A stretch of 31,453 nt of DNA, from NCBI GenBank assembly GCA_024704765.1, contig JAKMXF010000086.1:1-31453 (forward strand), written 5' to 3'. The notes below the pieces were generated by a model. That model was not told the DNA's origin, did not search any database, and saw only the letters and a list, made by a program, of their open reading frames with translations. Positions 21,234 through 31,329 of the stretch are shown piece after piece. Each line of letters opens with the position of its first letter. Within the stretch, counting starts at the first letter, position 1. A program made the translations under genes and the position numbers. The DNA is from Oopsacas minuta. Its lineage: Eukaryota; Porifera; Hexactinellida; Lyssacinosida; Leucopsacidae.

Positions 21234-23177
21234 GGGGGCGCGGCAATTGATCGACTGACAACGTTTGCAATTGATCTAATTTAGAATTGATTTATCCTAA
21301 CTTTGACCAATATTATTGAGAATATAATGATTTAATTAATTAATTGAGAAAAGTTATTGGATGAAAAATGAAAAACAACAGTAAAATATTTGGAGAGAAA
21401 AAATTAAGTAAAAATTTTGAATCTTTGCTCTATATTGTACCTGCATATTGGACATTGTTCCAAGGATGCACTGCATTCCTCACAACATTTTGCATGCCTA
21501 CAAGGAAGAAATAGGACTGTTGTTACTCTCTGAAGTAAGTACACATAACAATTAACCTGAATATCATCTTCAGGCTCTTCATCCGACAATGACTCATCTG
21601 GGCAATCTCCAAGCAGGTTTATTGGGTTTGTATCCGGGTGGATAGAGCTAGCTATTGCATCCACATATTGAGTTGGACTATATTCTCCCGACACAAGCTT
21701 TTCTTTGCATTGAGCACGAAACGAATCATTTTGGATGTCCTTCAACTTACGACTCCTGAGTAATGTTAATACCTTTTGCTAGCCGCTGAATATCTAAATC
21801 TGTATCCTGTATCGTCTTATTGAGGATTTCAACAAAAACCATACACGCGGGTGAGAGACCACGATGTCCTTTTTTAGTCTACAGTGGTAGTTCTCTGCTC
21901 CATTATTTGTGACATGTTGGCAGTTAAAAATAGATAATTCGTTCCTAGGTATAGAAATAATCCATTGACGTCTTAAATACTTCTTAACAATTGTATATTG
22001 ATTCATATGAACTTCACTAAGAGGCAAATCTCTCACTTCCAGTTGATTGAATACATATAATCTGATCTTCAGGAAGGAAAGGAAGAGTCATAAATGATCT
22101 AACAAGTTTTTTAAAATCTGCATTATTGTGATAAACAGTTGACCGACCTAACTTTTGTATTTTCCGCCAAATACATTGAGTATAGTGAAAATGACATCCT
22201 CGTTGATGAATACCTTGGAACTCTCTCTTTACAGCATTTCTAGCCCCCTTCTCCCAATCAGACATTCCATGGATAGGTTTTAGTTGCGGAACAAGTTCGT
22301 GTATTCTAGCTAGAACAGCTGTATAGATTTCTTCATGCTTGGATGTAAGAAGACAATAGATAACCGGCAGTACATTGCGTCCAAAGCGGGCGAAAATAGT
22401 CCACAATTGATAGAACTGGGATGGTGCTGTATAAAATGTACCAGCAAAATAAATGTGATCCACTTCAGAGAGAGAAATCTTTATCTTATCTGAGAAAAAT
22501 ATCACACCAGTTTCACAACCTACTTGTACTTCATCTTTGTAGTTTATACCAAAATCAGATGATAGAATAAGTTGACAAAATTCAGTAGCACCTTTAGGAA
22601 TAGGTGGTTCAATTTCTCTTCTTGCTCGATACATTGCACTCTCTAAAGTTTTGTATGACACACCAATTGCAGAAGGATCATCACGAACAACATCTTTGAA
22701 CGCTTTAGATAAGCTTTCACGTGAAGATCTCGACGCAGAACACATTTAGACTTAGAACTAAAACTTCAGTGTAATCAGAAACTAGATGGTTATGGTGTTT
22801 TAAAGGATCAATAGTATTGGATTCGGAGTTTAACTTTGCAGATCCTTTATACTTTACTTTCTGATGTAAAACACATCGGAGATAGATTGCCCCAGATCTG
22901 GCTTTGTGTTGAGTGTATTTAAAACCATCTGGAGTAGTGAAAATTGTTCCCCTTTTATGTTTATAATTTCCGCCTACGTAGTCCATGTTAAGAATGATAA
23001 TAAAGTTAGAGATAGGTACGTATTCGAATAAGCAATTGGTGAAATGTACACTTATTTATACAATGAAACGTTCCTGAGTATACATTTTACAGTTTCATTT
23101 GTTTGGTTTGCAATTCATCGACAATTGTATTTCGATCAATTGCAGACCTTAGAAAGTCGATCAATTACAGGCGCTTC
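21234..23177 (-). mobile_element. MULE (Mutator-like element) nested in the integrase intron
   Basis: The left end starts GGGGGCGCGGCAATTGATCG then ACT; the right end, read inwards on the minus strand, GAAGCGCCTGTAATTGATCG then ACT. Further copies of GCAATTGATC follow inside both ends (about 21268 and 23135). The outer 11 bp agree poorly and the inner 12 bp perfectly. Flanked by an 8-bp direct repeat, within the 8-11 bp usual for MULEs. Length 1,944 bp, with one gene on the minus strand. Confidence 0.72.
21404..22986 (-). pseudogene. FLYWCH - MULE transposase - RING finger protein, frameshifted
   Basis: N-terminal FLYWCH-type zinc finger at residues 1-75: GFKYTQHKARSGAIYLRC ... LKHHNH, with one Cys position changed. 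After a frameshift near 22750 comes the MULE transposase (ORF 22745-22017): VSYKTLESAMYRARRE, then AGTFYTAPSQFYQLWTIFAR, PVIYCLLTSKHEEIYTAVL, MSDWEKGARNAV, RGCHFHYTQCIWRKIQKLG. After a second shift near 22030: VTNNGAENYHCRLKKD and HPRVWFLL. The family's first catalytic Asp (D-G-T-F) is Ala here; the second Asp (S-D-W-E-K) and Glu (N-G-A-E) are kept. Two more shifts near 21835 and 21750 lead to the C-terminus, which ends in an IAP-type C3HC4 RING: FLPCRHAKCCEECSASLEQC then PICR, ending RFKIFT at 21404. The second RING Cys is Tyr (C-Y-V-Y). Inactive copy. Confidence 0.85.
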
Positions 23178-23185
23178 ATTTAATG
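23178..23185. repeat. MULE target site duplication ATTTAATG, right copy
   Basis: Matches 21226-21233. Confidence 0.65.
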
Positions 23186-23229
23186 AGGCAACTACATATC
23201 TGCGAGTAGACAGATATGTAGTTGCCTCA
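23184..23229. repeat. Perfect 19-bp hairpin in integrase intron 1
   Basis: Arms TGAGGCAACTACATATCTG (23184-23202) and its exact reverse complement (23211-23229) around the 8-base loop CGAGTAGA. It overlaps the edge of the MULE target duplication. Origin unknown; it could be an insertion-linked palindrome. Confidence 0.85.
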
Positions 23230-23591
23230 AGATTTCTAATTATGTCCCGGAAATAAGTGTGAATCAAAAATATCAGTTCAGGAATATACCTTCATTAGCT
23301 TATTCTCTTGAAAATATATCTCCTTGCATTTTCTGACAAAATTCTTCTTTCCATAGCGATCACTCTTGATTTCTGGTGGGATAATATTCGTCTGGAGGTA
23401 TCCACGAGTTGCTTCATACTCTGTCGCATCCATGATGAAAAATGTCAAAAGTAAATATAAGTGTTGATGTTGAATCTAGAAACAAAGTGAAATGTTAATG
23501 TATGCATTTAGGAAGTCACACATGTATACATACGAATACTATGTGACTAGGGGTGAAATGTTGATATTACTTGATTTGGAATTGCTACTTT

Positions 23592-23613
23592 CGAGTCAAA
23601 ATCCTACGCAACA
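23592..23613 (-). repeat. Right terminal inverted repeat of the Ginger1-like element
   Basis: Exact reverse complement of 15753-15774. The translation start of the integrase (23433) is 180 bp inside it. The subterminal array of the other end is absent here. Confidence 0.92.
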
Positions 23614-23617
23614 GACC
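23614..23617. repeat. Target site duplication (GACC), right copy
   Basis: Matches 15749-15752. Confidence 0.85.
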
Positions 23618-24759
23618 TCCGTTAACGACCATACAGTCAGAGTGGGTAGACACCAACGAATGTGCACGTAACAACACATTTTGGTACCCTTGGTTTGTTA
23701 AACGGATTTTACTAATTTGTGGGTGTAAAATTCAAATCTTAAGTCTGATATCTTCTTTCTGCCCGTAAAATTCCATGATATACAAGTAGAAAAATTGAAA
23801 ATTTGCTGATATTTAGAAAAAAATCTTAGTATATGAATGTTATCATCAATACTTTGAGTGTATTTTTATACTATAGGGTTACTAAGTTCATTCAAAGGTT
23901 CATATTGAATCTAGACCAAATTTGGCGGCATCGTAAAAGTCACCTTGTTTGACTGGTATACTCTGGTGAAGAAAAACATTCATTAATAGTATTGTTCATG
24001 TTTTCACTCTCAAACTACTTTGGTATTCTTAGAACTGCTATGGCCCTGTTGTTATTTTTCATATTTGTATGTTTCTTGAGACGAACATACTTGTCCTTTC
24101 AATATTTAAGCCACTTAGTTTCTTGTTATCCTAATAATAATCAAAAGTACATCTTCATTCTGAAAATATCCCTTGCTGAATTTGATATTCAGTTCCACAT
24201 ATCTCCAGCAATCGTGGTTTGTCCTTCACCTGCTCCCTATCAAACATTATCTTGGCATCATATGTTCGAATAAAACTAGTGTATGGAATATATATTGTTC
24301 CAGGATTAACTTATTTTATAAATTCGACGTCATGTGTAGATATATTTTGTTATTAAACTAAGTATTTTTACTTTGACAGAACTAATAATAGATCTATATA
24401 CCCAGCACTTTAACTTGAAATTTCTGCCAAATTCGTTTTCCTACTCTAACTGCGAACTAAATAAACTATCCTTAAAATGAGTCTAGAATATACAAACGCG
24501 CATTGACTGCAAAATTTCATCAATCTAAAGGAACTTATTGGGAATTATCACAGATTTTGAAATTGAAAATTTTTAAAAAGTGGCATGAAGTTGTGAAGAC
24601 CAATATACTACATTCTCATTCGAAATCACAATATCTAAATTGATCTAAAAAGGTGCCCATGTTTTCCCTCTGTTATCTATTGTTGACATGGGAAGGTTGT
24701 ACCCACTATAGAATCACTACGTAATACCCATATATTATATTGACTTTACTGATAACCGC
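23618..24759. other. Spacer, nothing recognised
   Basis: Two overlapping plus-strand open frames (23992-24361) are hydrophobic and without motif; probably chance. No repeat identified. Confidence 0.35.
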
Positions 24760-26115
24760 GGTAGAGTATTTAGATATCACATAAGAGCTTACAACTCATC
24801 TCTAGCTGGTCTTCCATTCACTGGGCACAAACATGGACCAAACATTTGCTAACTAACCAGCACCATTTCTTTCCCTCGTAATCCCACCCGTGAATCATTT
24901 ATGATAATTGAACATAAGAAAATTCACAGTCAACACAACACATTCAAGACATGTACTATTTCTACAGAACTAGTCAACAGCAAATCGTAGTATCTTTGAA
25001 ACCTTTATCAATTGCAAACCATCCACTATTACCTCACAAACTAATACTGACACCTGGAATATTTATGGAATACACAACTAAACAGCAACACAAAGCATTT
25101 CAAGGCATTACAATAACAATGCGAACTACAGAATACAAGCAACCTCATGAGCAATACAAGCTATATCGCACCAACATATTACATAGCTCACCAACCTAAT
25201 CTAATTATATGTTCACAAATTAATAATTACTTAGGAAACTGAGAAGACAATTGTTGCACAAACCCTCAGGCTCAATAACCATGCTGGAGTCAACTACAGT
25301 GACCAAACTGAAAAGATTATATTTATATAGTCGAAGGCTTTTTTCAGTACAAAAACATGGACTTAAGTAGCGAAAATATAACTACTCCAAATCGCACATC
25401 ATACACTAATTTACAGCCAACGGTTATTAATTCAAAGACTCAATAACAAACAATTAGGGGCCTGTAATCTCTGGATCACCTAGGCTACAGGACTCGACCA
25501 CTAGCACACCCAAGAGGTCTTTCATACTTAACCTTCTACCTACACACTAGCCATTCTGCTCACGAACTGAGCGGAATGGCTGGTATGTGGGTAGTAGGTA
25601 GAGGGTTAAGCTTTCCCTTTCCCTTGTCATGCGAGCCAATTAACCATCTCAACAGCTTCTAAGCCGCATAGACCTGTCACTCTTGCTGCAAACAATTCCA
25701 CTGTTACAAACTCCAATAATGTTAGCACCAATATCGCAACAATACCTGCAGGAACCCAACAACCTACCCCCTCCTCCACCCTAATCTTCCATGAACGGCA
25801 CACTGCAACCTTAGACAACTACTTTCTAATGCTCAGATTGACTAGCAAACTATTATACTCTAGTTTCCTTTTCTCAAATCCTTAATTCTGACGGATTCTT
25901 CATTTAGGGGAGCCTACCTTTTACCCAACTAAACTTTCCCAAAAACTGGAAATCGCTCAAGTATTCACTATTAGCAGCCTCAATCCCCTATTCACAGAAA
26001 CCTTTTGCAATATACTTCTCCTTATAGCAAACACCCAATCTAGATATTCAATACATAATCTAAAATGTGGTAAAATCAAACTATGTGGCTGCAACAATAC
26101 AGAAACGAGGGCCCT
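24750..26115 (+). other. C/A-rich tract, possible relic of a mobile element (Helitron-like motif)
   Basis: The plus strand is rich in A and C and poor in G, unlike the rest of the window. At about 24755, N-R-G-R-V-F-R-Y-H-I-R-A-Y-N-S-S-L-A resembles the 'IRxYNxAxAFxS' start of Helitron-like replicase N-terminal domains. Further on, a mostly open frame from about 25672 (VTLAANNSTVTNSNNVSTNI ...) runs to about 26110 with two stops and is Thr/Asn/Ser-rich. No nickase or helicase motif was found, so the assignment is weak. Confidence 0.3.
25527..25610. repeat. Long imperfect hairpin
   Basis: Arm 1 (25527-25562) CTTAACCTTCTACCTACACA ... CCATTCTGCTCA pairs with arm 2 (25568-25610), whose reverse complement is CTTAACCCTCTACCTACTAC ... 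CCATTCCGCTCA, around a 5-base loop. It has a central unpaired bulge of about 7 bases. A small palindromic element or a transcribed hairpin are both possible. Confidence 0.75.
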
Positions 26116-26248
26116 AATTTCCTAATGACGCTAGTCTAAACCAGAGATACGGAACAGTGCACTTTTCACTCACATATAACGGAAGACAAGAATCGCCATT
26201 CGTATTGGTTTCTGTGCGTTATCTTGTGTAGCGAGGGATAAGAACAAA

Positions 26249-26401
26249 ATGAATGAAATTTTTGAACAATATCTAGCGTTTCCTGAATCTGATTATATAC
26301 AGGATGAGATCCAGATCCATCCAAAGCCATCAGTTGGGGAAAGTATCAACGGAAATTCAATTTCAGAATCTGTTGGGAATGATTCCAGTAGTCTCGAAAT
26401 G
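26249..26401 (+). other. Candidate first coding exon, unknown
   Basis: ATG at 26249 opens 51 codons (MNEIFEQYLAFPESDYIQDE ...; SISESVGNDSSSLEM) ending at a good donor ATG|GTATGT. If not spliced the frame stops 8 codons later (26423-26425). Acidic and Ser-rich, of the kind found at the N-terminus of regulatory or transposon proteins. No downstream exon or homologue recognised. An 81-codon open frame on the opposite strand overlaps it. Confidence 0.25.
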
Positions 26402-26429
26402 GTATGTTTAATTATAGAGATGTAAGACG

Positions 26430-27599
26430 TCCCTGATCGTCTTGGGGCTTGAGACTCATTGCGAATCAAAATGACTTCATTCTCCAGAGTAAAATCAGCG
26501 CGATATTGTGAAGGTTGCTCGTTCCTACTGAAGATCAAATTGTCTGACTTACAGATCGCTTTAATTCAAGGCACTTTCGCATACCTACCTCTAGGCGCCC
26601 ATGGAGAAATGTAGACGTCTCATTGAATTATGATTCTTTATATTGCATTGAAATGAGCCGTTGCTAATTATTTCCTGACAGAAGAAGCTGATGGCGTAAT
26701 CCCCTAAAGAAGATGATATAAATTATGAAGCCATTCCCGCAAACGTTTACTGTCAACGTCTTCAGTAGCTTTTAGACTTGTACCAGGACTAAAATAATCG
26801 TTAATTTCAGGAACGGTTTCCTGATAGCATTTGGTTGACCATATTAATAAATGATATTTTCAGAACATAACCGCCTCATTTTTTGAGATTTTTAGTTTTC
26901 AAATAATATCATCTCATTGCTAGTATTTAGTCTGGTTCTTTACTATAAATCCCTATCAGACTTCAACTGAACAAATTTGTATCGGATACTACTATAATAT
27001 TCTTCATCTATTTGATGACTATCCTTATACTCGATTATTGCATCACTAACGGATAGACGTGAGGATAGAAAGTCATAAGCTCGCTTGTTATTCATAATGC
27101 AAATATATCATAGGAAATTATATATTAATGCGTATACATTCAAATTAATTTTCGACACTTGAGGGCCCTTACGGTTGCTATAAACTGATTAGGTTCTGAA
27201 TGAATTTCAAACCTACATTTTATCACAATTGAGAATTCACGTAGCGAAACGAGTACCTATTTTAGCATCAAGTGTCTTGATGACCAAAGATTAGTCCTAT
27301 AACTTGTCATCATTTTTGTAGAGACGTAGATTACAGCAAAAGCGAGTATCATTGTGTTTGCAACATCTATTTACATATTGTACATTTTCACACATTTATT
27401 AATATAAATAAATCGAAATACCTCTTTCTATGCTACAAGTGTTAAATATACAACAATGAAACTTTCAGAATTTATGTAACCTAACAACATATATTCCTAT
27501 AGACTGATTACCATATCAACCAATACACTTGTTCATTCAGAATTATACTTATTTCTTTCTAGGTTTGAAGATGCTGAATTAGATGAATTAATATATTTT
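26430..27599. other. Spacer, nothing recognised
   Basis: AT-rich; no gene or repeat identified. Confidence 0.35.
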
Positions 27600-28500
27600 A
27601 TTATCTGAGTTCATGATAATCAAACCTAATTCTAAATCGCCACTTTTCTCCTCGCCAACACTCACCATTATGCGAGTCATTATTATGAGAATGTATCTAG
27701 CTATAACTTCCTGAACTTGCACCCTAGCATATACAGCCCTCCTTAGAGACCACATCCGCCCTATATAAATTGATCTGGACATACACCTGAATATGAATGA
27801 CTACAGAGTCCCTCCATATTAAAACGGAAGACAAACAAGTCAACCTTCTCCACCAAACAATACAAATACAAATAGATCTACACATAAAGCAATGCTCCAA
27901 AGGACTGGTAGACATTAGTCCCACAATTGGGAACCACACAAGAGTGACATCACTAGCTGCGAAGCAACGGCGTGAAGCACCTAATAACGCTAGAAATTCA
28001 AACACAACCTACCTCCTTCAGGACTTTTCAAAACAACAATTAGCGAGCTGAACAAACCTGGTCCACCGAACACATCTATACACCAGACAATAAAGCTTTC
28101 TATCCTTATAAGTCTCATGACCAGGTCATAGGTATGACTCTTTAAGAAAATAGAGAGAAATCTGGTTTGGCGTATCTTGCTGTTTTTTCTGGTTATACGA
28201 ACATAATCGCTATGCATTTATGTAGTCCCTCACAAATAAGGTGAATATTCATGTAAAGTAACAACAGGAAAATTTCAAATCCAATTGCAAGTTACTGTGC
28301 AATATGGCCAAATATAATATTGGTAGGGCACACAGCCAGGATGCCTGTAACATCCCTATTTAACTCACAAAATCTAACAATCTCCCTGGTGGCCTCGTAT
28401 AGACCGTCACCCTAATTATATCTAAGGGTGGCTAGCCACCCCTGCTACCCCTGACCTTACGCCAATGGACCTGATTATAACCGCATTGTATAACTTCGCA
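27600..28500. other. Second C/A-skewed tract with a palindrome
   Basis: Same base skew as 24750-26115. An 84-codon plus-strand frame (27797-28051, M-T-T-E-S-L-H-I-K-T) has no recognised motif. A perfect 16-bp palindrome GGGTGGCTAGCCACCC lies at 28426-28441. The two tracts may be parts of one decayed element; that is inference. Confidence 0.3.
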
Positions 28501-29547
28501 CTTGGAACGAATTGCGAAATAACACTTCTAGTTCATCAGCTGAACTTTGCGTTCACCACCCACTGGACAAGTTCTCCCACTTCGTAAAATGTTAAATGTG
28601 GCTCCCCGTATACACTAAGAAGCAGTGGTTTAGAGCTCAAAATTTAAATGCAGGAGCGGTTGTAAAACAGAATTTAGGAAAACTATAGGCACTATGGCCC
28701 CAGATTTCTTAACTAAAGCTACGTTGCAGCTCGGCATTACCATAGAAGGCCATTAATGGAATTTGATGGTCCAATGATAACACAAAATATAATTTTTGCA
28801 AATGTTTCGCTTCCAGGCACATAGTGAAGACTATACCTAGTCGCATATCGACCAAAAGATTATAGAATTTATCTGTTTAATATTTGTGCTAATACGAGGC
28901 ACTAAGCTGTCGCGACTTAGCTAGTGAAGCGTGTTAGTATGTACACTCTGGTCAATTATTTCAATATTATGATATAGCATTGCATATTTTCGATAAAGTA
29001 AATGGATTAATAGACGACTCAATATAATGTTTAGTCCCAACAAATTCCAACAAAAATTTTAATGAGTTTTTGTCATATACTAGCTCTCCCGACTGATAGA
29101 AACAATGTTTACCACAATCAGACTTCCAGAATTAGTAAATTTCTAAGGTCAAAACTTGGTATCCAATCGGAATCTCCGTTGTTGAAAATATAGGAAAGCT
29201 GATTCAATTGCTTTTATATCAAATTTTTACTGAAATTTTCGTCCTCAGCATTGAATTTCCAGCAGTTTGCAGTACTATTGACCATATTTGTAGGGATTCT
29301 CCATGCTCATGTAAAATTGTTCAGGCTTTTGACAACATTCCATTCCAAAATTTTGTCCGAAACCCAACGAGTAGCCCTATTTGAGTCTAGTTATCTAAGA
29401 TCAACCTTCTCAATGGGATTTACACGATTTTGAACAATCGACCTCCGCTTCCCTCAATTTCTTGATGTTTCTTACATATTTGGCCTGAATATACCATCTT
29501 ATATTCTGTTTTGTTATTACGACGTAACTTTAAATTGTTTCATTTAA
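28501..29547. other. Spacer, nothing recognised
   Basis: No credible gene. A 60-codon plus-strand frame at 29251-29433 has no motif. Confidence 0.35.
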
Positions 29548-30345
29548 TGAGAGGATTACGATCTTTCGATCAAAGATCGTACGATCCGGGTTTTTATCCT
29601 TTTTGAGGATCGGAAGAGGCTCGTTGATCCATTTGTGAATGTAGGATCGTGATCGGATCGATAACTTTCTGAAAATATTCCGATCCTTCTAATATTAACA
29701 AGTAATAGTGCTGTTTATGCTATTTTCTTAATTTTGACTTACTAACCAGCACAAGTTATTACCAACTCAAAGCTCTCAATTCAATCCATACTTCTATTAA
29801 ATTGGTTCAACGATCCACAATCCAAAATGAAGGTTAGAATGATAACGCACAGTAGCAACTTGATTTCGTGCTTATCAGCTCTTTTAGCTTTATGTATTTC
29901 TCAGATTGTCAATGATGGGGGAATTACATATATTCCCATCGTAATTTCTTACTACATTTGCCTGTAAATATCTGTTAGGATATAGCAGTTTCGGCAGTAT
30001 GTAGAATCGAAGTTGTTACTACTATATGCTATGAATGTTTAGCTATAAAAGAGGGGCTCAAAATCATACATAGGATCACTCAAATATGCAATAATACATG
30101 GTAGCACTTTTATAAATATGTAGAGCCCATGTATGTATGAACAAATAGATAATCATATAATAACTTATATTCGAAATGTCCAGCTATTGTATTCGAATAC
30201 TTAACTGTATTTCGAAAGTGATTCATCAATTAGAATATCAGAGGATTGTAAATTGTATCTTGATCGGACCGAAGCTTCTTTTGAAATTAAGATTGGGATC
30301 GGGATCTAGGTCATTTATCGAGGATCGTTCAATGCCCTACATATA
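29548..30345. mobile_element. Candidate non-autonomous hAT-like element with GATC-rich ends
   Basis: The left end AGAGGATTACGATCTTTCGA and the right end on the minus strand GTAGGGCATTGAACGATCCT then CGATAAATGACC are imperfect inverted repeats. Inside both ends GATC/CGATC motifs are clustered (29563-29690 and 30260-30345) and are rare between them. Clustered subterminal hexamers of this kind are typical of hAT elements. No clear 8-bp duplication was found, so the exact limits are uncertain. Confidence 0.4.
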
Positions 30346-31329
30346 ACTGATCGTGATATTTTTTGGTAAAATGTAGGGAAAAATTCTTAATTGATCTCTA
30401 CTATCACGCTTCACTTGCTAGGTCTTTGCGTTAGAGCAACTGCCTCAAGTTAACTTAAATATTTAACAGCTAAAATTATTGATGTCTTGATCGATACGCG
30501 AACAGATATACTCGACACTACCTGCCTTGAGGATATTTTTTATTATCCATAGTCCATTTAAATTTACTAACGCCTTATGTGGTAATACTACGAGTGTGAA
30601 GTTAGCTTAATATTTGACCAGTAGTATTTCAATCACTAATTCTAATATATTTACCGGTCACTGAGGCGTTTTCCTATACCAAACTAGAATTGACAATTTC
30701 GGTTGAATACTCAACAGATAAACGTCATATAGTAATGTGAAGAGTCGATTAATTCTCCCATTGTAATACTTCTCAAAATTGCAGCACAGGTAAGACATCC
30801 ACATCAAACGATATTTCGTCTGAATTTACCATTCTCCAACAACACTCTAAAATATCCTAAAATATTCATTTTATTAAATGTGATACATGTGCTATGAATC
30901 AATTCCCAACTGTAATCTATTCCACCCTTGTTATGAGTATTTCTTTGTGTAGAACTAACTTTGAATTCAATTACCATTTGTTAAGGAAGTGGGTTATCTT
31001 AGCAGTTCCTTAGTCCGAACTTATAATATCTGCTACAGGGATAGGTGTAATGTGGTAGAGTTAAAGCATAATACTATGTTAATTTTGTGCATAACTGAGG
31101 ATTACGTATAATGGAACCTGTGGCATCCAAATGCAAAATCATTTCTTTAGTTAATTATTTCAACACCTCTATCTGCCTCTTCATACATAGATGCATAATG
31201 AATAGGCCGGATCGAGAAAAGTATACATCGTCGCTTCAACTTCTACCTAAGGCAAAAGTTGTCTTTGCTCTTTTCTAGGAAAATGTGAGACATAAATTAG
31301 AAAAATATTTCGAGTTGACCCTTGCGGTT
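30346..31329. other. Spacer, nothing recognised
   Basis: AT-rich with no identifiable gene or repeat. Confidence 0.35.

Larger units (their letters stand above)
21111..23289 (-). other. Intron 1 of the integrase gene, enlarged by a MULE
   Basis: Donor AAG|GTATAT at 23290/23289. The acceptor chosen by phase is ...CAGAAAG| before 21110; an alternative is CAG| before 21114. Removing the 1,944-bp MULE plus one duplication leaves about 227 bp, in the size range of the other five introns (117-509 bp). Confidence 0.75.
18572..23433 (-). pseudogene. Ginger1-like integrase transposase, six exons, D,D35E
   Basis: Exons by splice sites: 23433-23290 (MDATEYEATRGYLQTN, ending ENKLMK), 21110-20949 (KNGCVKYLEIP, then DWNGMYNDVGSY), 20439-20128 (IRTCHDCQTS, CGIDLICNMS, HDQGTEFSSK), 19751-19645 (FQEFHKKINV, YHPQSNGLVESHN), 19527-19121 (WTEKLQTAVLAANTQ, YTPFYLMLGRE), 18853-18572 (VEGDEVLVHNIKKAKRLPG, RKYLGPYTIEKVKPSHLVA). 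The integrase triad is D in GIDLI, D in QHDQGTEF and E in GLVESHN, the last two separated by 35 residues. The exon 6 GPY/F module is typical of gypsy integrases. Of the HHCC zinc-binding set the Cys pair CHDC is kept but both His positions appear lost. Phases fit at most junctions (exon 5 ...HNR|SEF exon 6), but the exon 4-5 junction does not close. In-frame stops: one in exon 3 (RPLKT*TSKEIL) and two in exon 5. Inactive copy. Confidence 0.88.
15753..23613 (-). mobile_element. Ginger1-like DNA transposon, 7,861 bp, with a nested MULE
   Basis: Bounded by perfect 22-bp terminal inverted repeats and a 4-bp target duplication GACC. The termini start TGTTG, which fits the TGTNR termini described for Ginger1, DNA transposons that use a gypsy/retrovirus-type integrase as transposase and duplicate 4 bp. 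All recognisable coding sequence is on the minus strand. The integrase gene has six exons (23433 to 18572), then a USP-like exon (18422 to 17042). There are no LTRs, no reverse transcriptase and no gag, and the gene has introns, so this is a DNA transposon and not a gypsy retrotransposon. About 1.9 kb of its length is a MULE inserted in intron 1. Stops in the coding exons show this copy is inactive. Confidence 0.88.

Noticed and set aside
21151-23229. Wider MULE limits using GAGG...TAC at both sides
   Set aside because: The outer match is poor and no target duplication fits. The 21234-23177 limits give a shared 12-bp inner repeat and an 8-bp duplication.
23992-24361. Overlapping open frames as a membrane protein
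   Set aside because: Hydrophobic translation of T-rich DNA, overlapping in two frames, no motif.
28426-28460. Helitron 3' end (palindrome followed about 11 bases later by CTGA)
   Set aside because: The base after CTGA is C, while Helitrons insert between A and T. No 5' TC end was found.
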